The notes beneath the pieces are model-generated. The model was not told the origin of the DNA. It worked only from the letters and a program-made list of their open reading frames with translations, and made no database searches. A DNA stretch of 64,000 nt from Pseudonocardiales bacterium (lineage in GTDB: Bacteria; Actinomycetota; Actinomycetes; Mycobacteriales; Pseudonocardiaceae). The DNA is taken from assembly GCA_019247305.1 (NCBI GenBank), contig JAFAPC010000016.1:1-64000 (forward strand), in the 5' to 3' direction. This document shows positions 24,928-33,652 of the stretch, piece by piece (the stretch's first letter is position 1; each line of letters starts with the position of its first letter). The translations under genes and the position numbers were made by a program.

Positions 24928-25006
24928 CTCGACGTTGCCTGGCCGGTGAAGGTCGAGCCTGCTGCTGATTAGGGGATTCGACCATCACCGGCCAGGCAAC
25001 GTCGAG
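24928..25006. repeat. Large inverted repeat (29-bp arms, one mismatch, 21-base loop)
   Basis: The arms 24928-24956 and 24978-25006 start and end with CTCGACGTTGCC and its complement. The outer 22 bp are perfect, then one A:A mismatch, then six more pairs. It lies 150 bases after the SDR gene and 60 bases before the gltX remnant. It could be a two-way terminator or the end of a lost mobile element. Confidence 0.8.
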
Positions 25007-25068
25007 TGAGAGGCGCTATCAGGCAGCAACGTGAACCCCACAGAGTTTTTCGGCGCCGCGTCTTAGGG

Positions 25069-25894
25069 TTAGCCGGCCAGTGCGTGCAGTCGGCGGAGCA
25101 CTTCTGCGGTGCCGAGTGCGTGGGTGATGGCGTGCAGGTCGGGGCTGCGGGTGGAGCCGGTGAGGGCGACGCGGATGAGTTGGGATGCCTCGCGGATTGA
25201 TCCGGGATAGGCGTCGGGGTTTTTCTTGTATTCTTTGGCGTTGGGTGCGAAGCCGTGTTTCGCGGTGAGTTCGCGGATCTGGTTGAACCATTCTTGGGGG
25301 TCGTTCAGGTGCTGGTAGCCCTTCAGTGAAGTCAAGCGCGAAGTTCGCGGCGATGGTGGCACTTACACCGAGTGGACTGAGGCGTTCATCCGTGGGGTCG
25401 GACAGCGGGGTGAACAGTTGCGGGAAGAAGAAGCCGTACGCGGGCCGGAAGTCCGACTACTTACGGAGGTCCTTGCGGGGGTTGGCCACACCGTCGCGTT
25501 CCACGGCCAGCGCGCGCAGGGCGAGATCGTGTTCGGCGTCCAGAATGGCGTCCAGGTCGGGGTCGAAGTGGGCTGCTCAGCTGCGGACGGCGTCCAGGAT
25601 CTGGAAGCCGGGCAGGGTGGCGATGTAATTGGCGCTGATGTCCTTAAGTTTGACCAGGTCCACCAGGGGACCGGCGACGCCGCACTGGTCCAGCCGGATG
25701 GGGGTAGCGAGTGCTTCGTGGAGTGCAAGCTCGGCGAGCCGCCCGTTGGCCAAACCCCGCAGATAGTACAGCACGGCCTCGGCAGGATAGCCGGCCTGGA
25801 TGTAGAAATCGACGCTGGCTTCGGGGTCGGGGCGCTTGGACAGTTTACGTTTCCCACCGGAGATCTGCTTCATCAGCGGTGCGATGTGTGCGTG
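25069..25894 (-). pseudogene. Glutamyl-tRNA synthetase-like gene, broken and truncated
   Basis: The minus strand reads HIAPLMKQISGGKRKLSKRP (the ATP-binding KMSKS-type loop as KLSKR), continues through PEASVDFYIQAGYPAEAVLYY to QILDAVRS, then TGA at 25577-25579, AAHFDPDLDAILDAEHDLA to a TAG at 25457-25459, SDFRPAYGFFFPQLFTPLSDP, a frameshift near 25330 and finally GYQHLNDPQEWFNQIREL to 25069. The N-terminal catalytic half with the HIGH motif is absent; a 118-bp element sits where the readable part begins. A clearly dead second copy, since a cell needs an intact gltX elsewhere. Confidence 0.8.
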
Positions 25895-26012
25895 AACATT
25901 CAGCCACCTGACCCCGTGCACCCACCAACCCCAACACCACCGGAAGCCACAAGCCCGACCGGCCTCACACAATGCCACCATACGGAACCTTCACCTCGTC
26001 CGGCTGAATGTT
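25895..26012. mobile_element. 118-bp MITE-like element with 6-bp target duplication
   Basis: AACATTCAGCC at 25895-25905 and GGCTGAATGTT at 26002-26012 are perfect 11-bp inverted ends. TGCGTG flanks both sides exactly (25889-25894 and 26013-26018). The inside is C-rich, non-coding. Taking it out joins the gltX remnant to DVEFTH-like codons further upstream, so it inserted into the old gene. The ends differ from the IS5-type MITE at 4750. Confidence 0.72.
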
Positions 26013-26015
26013 TGC

Positions 26016-26075
26016 GTGAACTCGACGTCACCGACATTTCAAGGGAGCGTTTTAGGTCGGTCTCGTCGAGTTCAC
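26016..26075. repeat. 20-bp inverted repeat (18/20) near the MITE
   Basis: GTGAACTCGACG at 26016-26027 is the inverse of CGTCGAGTTCAC at 26064-26075; pairing continues inward with two mismatches to ACCGAC/GTCGGT. A 20-base spacer separates the arms. It may be a terminator for the SDR gene at 26122 (minus strand) or an element end. Confidence 0.6.
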
Positions 26076-26121
26076 GGCTTTGAGCCTCACCGGCCCGCAT
26101 GCGTCTACTGGGCAGGGCCGG

Positions 26122-26901
26122 TCACGACTTGTTTAGGTGCCCGGCAAGCACGCGCGCCACCAAACGCGGGCTCACGCGTAACGATTCCGCGGAGAGTTTG
26201 TTCCGCGCGCCCGGGATCGCGATCGTCTTACCCTTCAGCATCGAGCGGTAGCCATATCGCGCGACCGAGGCCGGGTCCGCCGAGCTGGTGAACAACGCCG
26301 AGTTCTCGACGCCGGCCACGTGCGCGAACTCGGTCGCCGTCGCGCCTGGACAGAGCACCGTGGCGGTGACGCCCGTGCCGCGCAGTTCATAGGCGAGTGC
26401 TTCGGTGAAGTTAATCACATACGCTTTAGAGGCGTAGTACGTCGCCATGAACGGCCCCGGCAGGAACCCGGCCAACGAGCCGACGTTGAGGATGCGGCCA
26501 CTGCGGCGCGCGATCATCGCGGGCAGAACTAGGCCGGTCAGATGGGTGAGGGCCTTAACGTTGAGCTCGATCAGATCCAGCTCGCGGGCGAGGTCCAGCT
26601 CGGCGAAGGCTCCGCTGGTCCCGAACCCAGCGTTGTTGACCAAAAACTCCACCTCGATACCGGCCCGCATAAGCTCCTCGTAAAGGTGCGGCGGTGCTTT
26701 CGGATCGGTCAGATCGGCGGCGATGACGGTCGTGTGGATCCCATACATCTGGCGCAGCTCGGTGGCTAGCTGATCGAGTTTGTCCTGTCGACGGGCGACG
26801 AGGACGAGGTTGTGACCGTCCTGGGCGAATAACCGCGCGAAGTGGGTGCCGAGCCCGGCTGAGGCTCCGGTGACCAGAGCTGTCTGTGCGGTGCGTTGCA
26901 T
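26122..26901 (-). CDS. Short-chain dehydrogenase (DltE/YqjQ-like)
   Basis: 259 residues with TGASAGLG near the N-terminus, VARRQDKL (Arg for NADPH), NNAGFG, Ser in NVGSLAG and YYASK. The C-terminal segment carries YRSMLKGKTIAIPG, common in this SDR subfamily. Substrate unknown. The upstream 50 bases separate it from the unknown protein gene on the same strand, so they may be cotranscribed. An inverted repeat just past its 3' end could terminate the transcript. Confidence 0.9.
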   Translation of the reverse strand: MQRTAQTALVTGASAGLGTHFARLFAQDGHNLVLVARRQDKLDQLATELRQMYGIHTTVIAADLTDPKAPPHLYEELMRAGIEVEFLVNNAGFGTSGAFAELDLARELDLIELNVKALTHLTGLVLPAMIARRSGRILNVGSLAGFLPGPFMATYYASKAYVINFTEALAYELRGTGVTATVLCPGATATEFAHVAGVENSALFTSSADPASVARYGYRSMLKGKTIAIPGARNKLSAESLRVSPRLVARVLAGHLNKS

Positions 26902-26950
26902 GTCGAGTTCCTCCTGTGTGGACCGAGAGCTCCCGCTTCTGGATCACGGA

Positions 26951-27412
26951 TCACTGGTCGGGCAGGGCTCCGCGTACCCGCCGGATCGCCTCCGCGTTAG
27001 CTTCCGGGTCCCGGCTCAAGGCCTGCACCTCGGAGACGATGCGGTCAACCTGGTCGAGTGCCGCCTGCTCCTTGACCGCCTCGATCCGCTCGGCGAGCTC
27101 GTGGAGCTGGTCCAGCGCGTGGATGTCCGCTTCGTCGAGGTCGCGCCGAGACTGCTGCCGGGCTAGCACCTCGACAGCCTCGAGGAGCCAGCCGAGCTGG
27201 CGGCCGTAACTGGCCACCTGGGTGATGATGCGGTGCTCCAAGCCTGGGTCGCCGGAGCGGGTAGCGTTGATGTTGATTAGGCCGAGTTGACCGCCGATCG
27301 AGGGCGCGATGTCCTGGGTCACGTCACCGGACAGCGGCGTCCGGATGCCGAACATCGACAGCCACGCCTGCCACGGAGTCAGCGGCGGAGCACCGCGGCG
27401 ATCGTCGGGCAT
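26951..27412 (-). CDS. Helical hypothetical protein
   Basis: 153 residues from ATG 27412 (MPDDRRGAPPLTPWQAWLSM). After FGIRTPLSGDVTQDIAPSI comes a mostly helical body: HRIITQVASYGRQLGWLLEAV, then DLDEADIHALDQLHELAERI and a charged C-terminus. It has no membrane span. The heptad-like pattern suggests a coiled coil. I remember similar proteins in actinomycetes but no proven role. Confidence 0.65.
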   Translation of the reverse strand: MPDDRRGAPPLTPWQAWLSMFGIRTPLSGDVTQDIAPSIGGQLGLININATRSGDPGLEHRIITQVASYGRQLGWLLEAVEVLARQQSRRDLDEADIHALDQLHELAERIEAVKEQAALDQVDRIVSEVQALSRDPEANAEAIRRVRGALPDQ

Positions 27413-27643
27413 GGTTGTGTACTCCCCTCGCGTGGTTGGCCCTCGCCAGTATCTCTCGCCATCTCTCGGCTCTCCGGAGTCGAGGTCGGGATAGGCCCCT
27501 GCGCCGCGAAGCGGCATGACTGTCGTTGTGCATTGTTAACCTCCCGGCGTACCCGGTGTGACCTCGGGCCGCGACGCTGACCAGGTGGAAGGCGGCCGCC
27601 GTGATCTGGCGGGGTGCCGCGACGTGGCGGGAAGGACCGTCGG

Positions 27644-29056
27644 GTGTACGACTTCGACCTGGTGGTGATCGGCTCAGGGCCCGGCGGCCAGAAGGCGGCC
27701 ATCGCGGCCGCCAAGCTGGGGAAGCGCGTGTGCCTGGCTGAGCGCCGCAACATGGTGGGCGGGGTCTGCGTCAACACCGGGACGATCCCGTCCAAGACGC
27801 TGCGAGAGGCCGTCCTTTACCTCACCGGATTCGCCCAGCGGGACCTATACGGCGCCAGTTACCGGGTCAAGTCCGAGATCACGATCGCCGACCTGCGGGC
27901 CCACACCCAGCACGTCGTTGGCCGTGAGGTCGAGGTGATCCGCAGCCAGCTGCTGCGCAACCACGTCGAGCTGCTCTGGGGCACTGCCCGGTTCGAGGAC
28001 CCGCAGACGCTCACGGTGCAGGGCGAAACCCGCGGCGACCACACGACCGTCACTGCGGAAAAGATCGTGATCGCCACCGGCACGAAGCCGGCCCGACCGG
28101 TCGAGGTCGAGTTCGACGACGAGCGCGTCCTCGACTCCGACGGCGTGCTGCGGATGCAGCGCATACCCGGTTCGATGGTCGTCGTCGGGGCCGGCGTGAT
28201 CGGAATCGAGTACGCGTCCATGTTCGCTGCGCTCGGCACCCGGGTGACCGTGGTCGAGAAGCGCCCGCACATGCTGGAGTTCTGCGACCCCGAGGTGGTT
28301 GAGTCGCTCAAATTCCACCTGCGCGACCAGGCCGTCACGTTCCGCTTCGGTGAGGAGGTGGCCAAGGTCGAGATCGCCCCTAAGGGAACGATCACGAGCC
28401 TTGCCAGCGGCAAGCGGATCGCGGCGGACATGGTGATGTACTCTGCGGGTCGCCAAGGCGTCACCGACGAACTCGACCTGGAGAAGGCGGGGCTCGCCGC
28501 CGATCAGCGCGGGCGAATCACGGTGGATGGGCAGTACCGTACTGCGGTACCGCACATCTTCGCGGTCGGTGACGTGATCGGCTTTCCCGCGCTCGCCGCC
28601 ACCTCCATGGACCAAGGGCGGCTGGCGGCGTACCACGCATTCGGTGAACCCGCTCGCCAGCTGCAGGAACTACAGCCGATCGGGATCTACACGGTGCCCG
28701 AGATCTCCTACTGCGGCAAGACCGAAGCCGAACTGACGCGCTCCGCCGTGCCCTACGAGGCAGGGATGTCCCGCTACCGCGAGCTTGCCCGCGGCGCGAT
28801 CGTGGGCGACTCATACGGGATGCTGAAGCTGCTCGTGTCGACCGAGGACCGCACCCTGCTGGGTGTGCACGTGTTCGGGACAAACGCCACCGATCTCGTG
28901 CACATCGGGCAGGCCGTCATGGGTTGCGGCGGCACGGTCGACTACTTCGTCGATGCTGTCCTCAATTACCCGACGCTCTCGGAGGCCTACAAGGTGGCCG
29001 CGCTGGACGTCACGAACAAGATCCGCGCGTTGAACGCCTTCACGGGCGGGGATTAG
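27644..29056 (+). CDS. sthA: Soluble NAD(P)+ transhydrogenase
   Basis: 470 residues from GTG 27644. FAD loop [17 protein letters not shown], then [19 protein letters not shown] with one Cys where lipoamide dehydrogenase has two, NAD-binding [26 protein letters not shown] and the dimerisation domain. The single Cys and [12 protein letters not shown] fit SthA, which passes hydride between NADPH and NAD+ and balances the two pools. An in-frame codon at 27614 adds ten residues without family likeness. Confidence 0.93.
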   Translation: MYDFDLVVIGSGPGGQKAAIAAAKLGKRVCLAERRNMVGGVCVNTGTIPSKTLREAVLYLTGFAQRDLYGASYRVKSEITIADLRAHTQHVVGREVEVIRSQLLRNHVELLWGTARFEDPQTLTVQGETRGDHTTVTAEKIVIATGTKPARPVEVEFDDERVLDSDGVLRMQRIPGSMVVVGAGVIGIEYASMFAALGTRVTVVEKRPHMLEFCDPEVVESLKFHLRDQAVTFRFGEEVAKVEIAPKGTITSLASGKRIAADMVMYSAGRQGVTDELDLEKAGLAADQRGRITVDGQYRTAVPHIFAVGDVIGFPALAATSMDQGRLAAYHAFGEPARQLQELQPIGIYTVPEISYCGKTEAELTRSAVPYEAGMSRYRELARGAIVGDSYGMLKLLVSTEDRTLLGVHVFGTNATDLVHIGQAVMGCGGTVDYFVDAVLNYPTLSEAYKVAALDVTNKIRALNAFTGGD

Positions 29057-29115
29057 GCGGCGCTTTTCGGGACTGCACGGCCTTTCGGGCGGGGCCGTTG
29101 CAAGCGTCCTGCGGG

Positions 29116-29598
29116 TCAGAACAGATGGGAGATCTCGTGGAAGACTTCCTCGGGCAGGTACTCAATCTTTTCGAGGCCGTGCTGTCGCCCGGCCGATTCC
29201 ACTCTGAGCGTGCCGTAGTTGAGGATCCGCCCGAGCACCGGGCGAAGGAAGGTTATGTCAGTCACGCTCCTGATCGGTATGATGAAGTTTTCCTTCTCGA
29301 AGATGCCGCTATTGACCATGAGTCGCTTATCGGTAACGATAATGATTTCATTCCACCACTGCAGTGCTTTCCAGGCGAACCGCAGTACAGTCCCGACTGC
29401 GATAAACCCGAGCACTACCTGTGACTGCCAGAGGCCATACGCCACGCCATTGATCAATCGGGATAGCAGGAATACCACGATCAGGATCCCGACGGTCTGC
29501 AGCAGCACCGTGAGCAGCACCGCCCAGTGCTGCCGCACTTGGATCACCAGCCGCTCCGCGCTGGGCTCGATCATGTCCTCGTCGGATGAGCTGAACAT
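29116..29598 (-). CDS. Membrane protein with bacterial PH-like domain
   Basis: 160 residues with two hydrophobic segments (LLTVLLQTVGILIVVFLL at ~28-45; VVLGFIAVGTVLRFAWKAL at ~60-78) followed by a bPH2-type domain: WNEIIIVTDKRLMVNSGIF, IPIRSVTDITFLRP, GTLRVESAG. Such proteins are common in actinobacteria and have unknown roles at the membrane. It is convergent with sthA, 60 bases away. Confidence 0.85.
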   Translation of the reverse strand: MFSSSDEDMIEPSAERLVIQVRQHWAVLLTVLLQTVGILIVVFLLSRLINGVAYGLWQSQVVLGFIAVGTVLRFAWKALQWWNEIIIVTDKRLMVNSGIFEKENFIIPIRSVTDITFLRPVLGRILNYGTLRVESAGRQHGLEKIEYLPEEVFHEISHLF

Positions 29599-30049
29599 CT
29601 CAGCGGCGCCAGAACGTCGTCGGACTCACGGTGACCTACCTGTCTCGCCCCTGTCTCGTCGTTGCTGGCGACGAACGTAGCTTCTGTCACGCACCGTAGT
29701 CATTGATCCTCTGTGTCGCACGGCACTGGAGCGGTCGGTGCGTCTCGACACTGACGAGCGTACGCCTGCCGTCGGTGTCACTACCGTCACTGCTGATGAC
29801 AATCTTGTTTGTCACCCTAGCGTCGGACCGGTCGAGTTTCGCGGTCATCTGCGTGGCGAAGCCCACGGCGAGAGAACACGCGCTTAATCGGTTGCCCACG
29901 GGGCTACTGGCGAGTGACACTGTTGGTAGCAAGTCGATAAAAATTAGACTGATTTTTGTGTGATATCAGGTGAACTTTCGGTCTTTTCGTGACTAAGTGT
30001 AGTTAGATAGTCACTCGGTAGAAGTAGAATCGACCTGAAGGGGTGTCGA
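29599..30049. other. 451-bp spacer with the EACC1/caspase promoter region
   Basis: No gene is supported. The last 110 bases are clearly AT-richer than the surroundings. GTGACTA at 29989-29995 is inverted as TAGTCAC at 30008-30014. TAGAAT at 30024-30029 may be a -10 box and GAAGGGG a ribosome site before ATG 30050. Confidence 0.5.
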
Positions 30050-30466
30050 ATGGCTGAGCATGGCATCGACCATGGTTCAGACAGCGCACTGCGAGATCTG
30101 GTTCTGGTTGTTGACTCGGAGACGGATGTAGATCCAGATGTGCTCGATCGGTCGGTCCGGCAGTTGCGCGCCGAGCTCAAGGACCTGGACGTCGAGTCCA
30201 TCGTGCCGCTGGCCGCGGAGAAGGCGCCGCCGGACGCTAAGGGCGTCGATCCATCCAGTCTGGGGGGCCTGCTGATCACTCTGCCTGCCACCGGTGGCGT
30301 CGTCACAGTTCTGATCGAGACCGTGCGGGACTGGCTTGCCCGGCATGCCGCTGCCCGGCGGATCTCGGTGACCATTGATGGCGACACGATCGTGTTGGAG
30401 ACGAGCTCAGCGCAGGAGCGAACTGCGTTGGTTGACGCCTACCTGCGCCGCCACGAGGTGAACTAA
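30050..30466 (+). CDS. EACC1 protein (effector-associated constant component 1)
   Basis: 138 residues. A small alpha/beta start (DLVLVVDSETDVDPDVLD, then QLRAELKDLDVESIVPL), a Gly-rich turn GVDPSSLGGLLITLPATGG, a hydrophobic helix VVTVLIETVRDWLARHAA and a final ISVTIDGDTIVLE-type hairpin match EACC1. This family always accompanies a variable effector, often a caspase, in predicted apoptosis-like or immunity modules of actinobacteria. The caspase gene starts two bases after its stop, so they are translated together. Its probable task is to receive or relay the activating signal; mechanism not known. Confidence 0.85.
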   Translation: MAEHGIDHGSDSALRDLVLVVDSETDVDPDVLDRSVRQLRAELKDLDVESIVPLAAEKAPPDAKGVDPSSLGGLLITLPATGGVVTVLIETVRDWLARHAAARRISVTIDGDTIVLETSSAQERTALVDAYLRRHEVN

Positions 30467-30467
30467 C

Positions 30468-32684
30468 GTGCCGCCGCGGCGGCTGGCGTTGCTGGTAGCC
30501 ACCTACCGCTACCAGGATGCCGGGCTGCGCCAGCTGACAGCTCCTGGTCACGACGCCGAAGCGCTGGCGGAGGTCCTTCGAGACCCTGAGATCGCCAACT
30601 TTGACGTCACCATTTTGATCAACGAGCCGCATCACGTCGTAGGGAACGTTATCGGCGAGTTCTATCGCAACCGGCGCAGCGACGATCTCACGTTGCTGTA
30701 CTTCACTGGGCATGGCCTGAAAGACGATCAAGGCCGCTTGTATTTGGCCACGACGAACACCAGACGTGACGACCTTCTCTTCACGGCCCTGTCGGCCTAT
30801 CAGATCGACTCTGCCATGGAGTCCTGCTCGTCGCGGCAGAAGGTACTCGTGCTCGACTGCTGCTATAGCGGAGCCTTCCCGGCCGGCCACCTCTCCAAAG
30901 CCGGCGGACAAGTGAACACTCTTGAGAAATTCCAAGGCAAGGGGCGCGTCGTGCTCGCCGCATCCGACGCCACCCAATACTCCTTCGAAGGAGACCGCAT
31001 CATCGGCGAAGGAACCCAATCGGTGTTCACTCGTTTCCTGGTCAAGGGATTAACTACTGGAGAAGCCGACCTCGACGGTGACGGAGACATCTCCATTGAC
31101 GAGCTGTACAGCTACGTACACGACCGTGTCATCGAGGAGATGCCCCACCAGCGGCCCAAAAAACAAGAAAACATCGAAGGGTGCATCGTCGTTGCCCGAA
31201 ACATACACTGGAACCTGCCCGCATCCGTTCGCAATGCAATCGAAAGCCCGTTCGCGCGAGACCGGATAGCATCCCTCGAAGTCCTCGCCCACCTGTACCG
31301 CGTCAGCAATGACCTCGTCCGAACTGAGGTCATCAACCAGACTCGCCGACTGATCTGCGATGACAGCAAGGCGGTGTCAGCGGCCGCGATGAAGCTCATC
31401 ACCGCTCTCAATCCCGAAATAGCCCTGCGGAAAGCCGAGGAACAGCCCCGGCAGGAGGAAGGCGAGAGGCAGGTTGTAGCCTCTTCAGCTGGATCGCTGC
31501 CGGTAAAGGGCATGACTGCTAAAAGCGACCAACTGGAACGGGACGCTCGGAGCAACCAATACACGCAGACTGGAGCTGCGACCGAGAAACCGATACTCCA
31601 GCGCAAGGCCGACAGATGGACGGCGCCAGCCTGGTTACTGAGCCTACGGCGTCGGCAGGCCCTGATCGGCGCCGGCGCGGCGGTGGTCCTGGCTGGGGTG
31701 ATCGCCCTCGCCATATTATTCGTCGGCATAGGCTCAACGCCCCCACCCACCTCGGTGGCGCCCGCCGGACCGGAGGTCGCGATACCCGCTGTCGGTACCA
31801 CCATCGCGGTCGGCCAGACCCCTATTTTCGTCGCAGTCTCCCCGAACGGTCGGCACGCCTACATCGCCAACCGGGACGCCCAGGTCCTCACTGCGGTGGA
31901 CACTGCGATCAACCAGGTGGCCGCGACCGTCCCGATCAAAGCTGGTCCGCCCCAATTTCTCGCCTTCGCACCAGACGGCCGCACACTCTATGTCAGCATT
32001 TTTAACGATCAGCAGACCATCCATATGATCAATGTGGTCGACACCGCGTCAAACACCGTGGTCGCCATGATCCCGCAGCCCGCGCAACCATACCTCCCGG
32101 CGGTCACTCCCGACGGGAAACGCCTCTTCGTCCCGAACCACGACGTCGCGGCGGTCTCGGTGATCGACACCGCCACTAACAAAGTCATCACACAGATCAA
32201 GGTCGCGCCCAACCCACATTGGGTCGCGTTCTCCCGTGACGGCAGCCGGGCCTACACGGCCAACCACGAGTCCAACCTGGTCTCGGTGATCGACACCGCC
32301 GCCCTCAAAGTTATTGCGACCATTCCGGTGGGGACCAGCCCGCATAGCATTGCGGTGAGCCCCGATCGTCCCCTAGTCGCTAGCGCGAACTATGACGGGA
32401 ACTCCGTCTCGGAGATCGACACAAATACCCTCAAGGTTGTCGCGACTATCCCGGTTGGGAAGAACCCGCAGGATATCAGTTGGGCTCCGGACGGACGGTT
32501 CGCCTACGTCGTCAATGAGGGCAGCAACACCGTCTCCGTGATCGACGCCACGACCAACCAAGTCACGGCGAATATCCCGACCGGCGGCGGTCCCACCAGC
32601 ATCGCGGTGCTGCCCAACGGCCGGCAGGCCTATGTGAGCAACCTCGACGGCGGAACGTTGACCGTCCTCGCGCTCACTGGCTGA
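30468..32684 (+). CDS. Membrane-anchored caspase with EF-hand loop and extracytoplasmic YVTN propeller
   Basis: 738 residues. Residues ~5-245 form a caspase domain, with catalytic His82 in YFTGHGL and Cys132 in LDCCYSG. Inside it, residues 201-212 (DLDGDGDISIDE) fit an EF-hand calcium loop exactly. A helical, HEAT-like stretch (~255-320) and a charged linker lead to one transmembrane helix (~398-422) preceded by RRR, so the protease should lie in the cytoplasm. Residues ~440-738 make seven YVTN-type blades, each with a VSVIDT-like strand, predicted outside. Reading: an outside ligand or wall state is sensed by the propeller and the caspase cuts cell proteins. Starts with GTG directly after the EACC1 gene. 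Confidence 0.9.
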   Translation: MPPRRLALLVATYRYQDAGLRQLTAPGHDAEALAEVLRDPEIANFDVTILINEPHHVVGNVIGEFYRNRRSDDLTLLYFTGHGLKDDQGRLYLATTNTRRDDLLFTALSAYQIDSAMESCSSRQKVLVLDCCYSGAFPAGHLSKAGGQVNTLEKFQGKGRVVLAASDATQYSFEGDRIIGEGTQSVFTRFLVKGLTTGEADLDGDGDISIDELYSYVHDRVIEEMPHQRPKKQENIEGCIVVARNIHWNLPASVRNAIESPFARDRIASLEVLAHLYRVSNDLVRTEVINQTRRLICDDSKAVSAAAMKLITALNPEIALRKAEEQPRQEEGERQVVASSAGSLPVKGMTAKSDQLERDARSNQYTQTGAATEKPILQRKADRWTAPAWLLSLRRRQALIGAGAAVVLAGVIALAILFVGIGSTPPPTSVAPAGPEVAIPAVGTTIAVGQTPIFVAVSPNGRHAYIANRDAQVLTAVDTAINQVAATVPIKAGPPQFLAFAPDGRTLYVSIFNDQQTIHMINVVDTASNTVVAMIPQPAQPYLPAVTPDGKRLFVPNHDVAAVSVIDTATNKVITQIKVAPNPHWVAFSRDGSRAYTANHESNLVSVIDTAALKVIATIPVGTSPHSIAVSPDRPLVASANYDGNSVSEIDTNTLKVVATIPVGKNPQDISWAPDGRFAYVVNEGSNTVSVIDATTNQVTANIPTGGGPTSIAVLPNGRQAYVSNLDGGTLTVLALTG

Positions 32685-32786
32685 CCAGGACTCGTGACGC
32701 TGTCAGCTCACAGACCTAACTACTTACCCCCGTGGCCCCAGCCCAGTCGGGATTAATGTCCCAAAACCGAAGGACCAGATTGTGCT

Positions 32787-33135
32787 TTCCGGGCTCGGCT
32801 GCCGCATCGGGGAACTGCTCGCACTCCGACTGGACAAAGGTCGATGTGGAGGCCGGCGCTCTGAGCATTGAGGGCACGGTGACCCGAATTCCCGGAGCTG
32901 GGCTGATCGTGCAGTCGCGCACCAAGTCAAAGGCGGGCATGCGCACAATCCTCCCGCCGCCCTGGGTCCTGGACCTGCTCAAGCGGCGGCACCTCGAGCC
33001 GCCCTGTCGGCGCGGGAAATCGCCGACTACCTGGGGCACGAGCGCGTCTCGATGACGCAGGACGTCTACATGTCATGGGGAACGAACGGGGTTGCTGCGA
33101 CTGCGACGCTCGACCGGCTGGGGCCTCCGCAATGA
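32787..33135 (+). pseudogene. Tyrosine recombinase (phage-type integrase) remnant
   Basis: Three readable pieces in different frames: GLGCRIGELLALRL, then VDVEAGALSIEGTV and KSKAGMRTILPPPWVLDLL, then, after loss of some 60 codons, REIADYLGHERVSMTQDVYMS to a TGA at 33133-33135. The last holds the His of the LGH motif and the nucleophilic Tyr. It ends 61 bases from the 3' end of tRNA-Arg, the typical place for an integrase beside its attachment site. Not functional. Confidence 0.8.
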
Positions 33136-33196
33136 GGTGGGAAGGGATTTTTGATCTTTCTCTGATCGATTCACAAGCCGTTGACCAGTGCCGACG

Positions 33197-33270
33197 CGCC
33201 CCCGGCAGGACTCGAACCTGCGGCCTAGCGATTAGAAGTCGCTTGCTCTATCCGGCTGAGCTACGGGGGC
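33197..33270 (-). tRNA. tRNA-Arg (anticodon TCT)
   Basis: The minus strand starts GCCCCCGTAGCTCAG and folds into a full cloverleaf: seven-pair acceptor closed by CGGGGGC plus G, D arm GCTC/GAGC, anticodon stem AGCGA/TCGCT with loop CTTCTAA, and T arm GCAGG-TTCGAGT-CCTGC. The anticodon TCT reads AGA/AGG. CCA is not encoded. Its 3' end faces the integrase remnant. Confidence 0.95.
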
Positions 33271-33299
33271 AGGTGAGTAGCGTAGCGCGCTGGTATCCG

Positions 33300-33359
33300 C
33301 ATTCAGCGGGCTGAGCGGGGTTATCCAGCGGGTCGTAACCCCGCTGAGCCCGCTGAATG
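33300..33359. repeat. 24-bp inverted repeat with one mismatch
   Basis: Arms 33300-33323 and 33336-33359 begin CATTCAGCGGGCT and mirror each other except for one base; a 12-base loop lies between. It stands upstream of the tRNA gene and could terminate transcription arriving from the ssb side or be part of an old integrated element. Confidence 0.8.
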
Positions 33360-33652
33360 TCTCAGGGCCCCTAGGTGTGGTGGGGCGCGTGCGTGGGTGG
33401 GCGTCGGAGTGCTGCTCGATATGAGGGTCGGCGGCTTGCCGGCACCGCCGCGCGGGGTAACACCGACCCCTGACAATCTCGGGTGGTGACCCGGGTGCGC
33501 CAGCGCAGTTGTGCACATCTGCCCCAGCTATCCCCATCTCGATCATGACTGGCTACCGGAGGTACTCCTGGTCGCGCAGCCTGGGTGGCGTCGGCCGAGG
33601 GGCCGGCATCCCGCCGGAAAGGCGGGACGGCAGCGCAGGAGGGCATGTGACA

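Noticed and set aside
25457-25579. In-frame TGA and TAG in the gltX remnant considered as recoding (Sec or readthrough)
   Set aside because: There is also a frameshift, a missing N-terminus and an inserted element, so simple decay explains all.
29057-29115. Weak hairpin between sthA and the PH-domain gene as a terminator
   Set aside because: Only five base pairs with a long loop; too weak to support.
33197-33222. Search for a second copy of the tRNA-Arg 3' end as the other attachment site
   Set aside because: I found no convincing duplicate in the window by eye; the other end of the element may be outside or lost.
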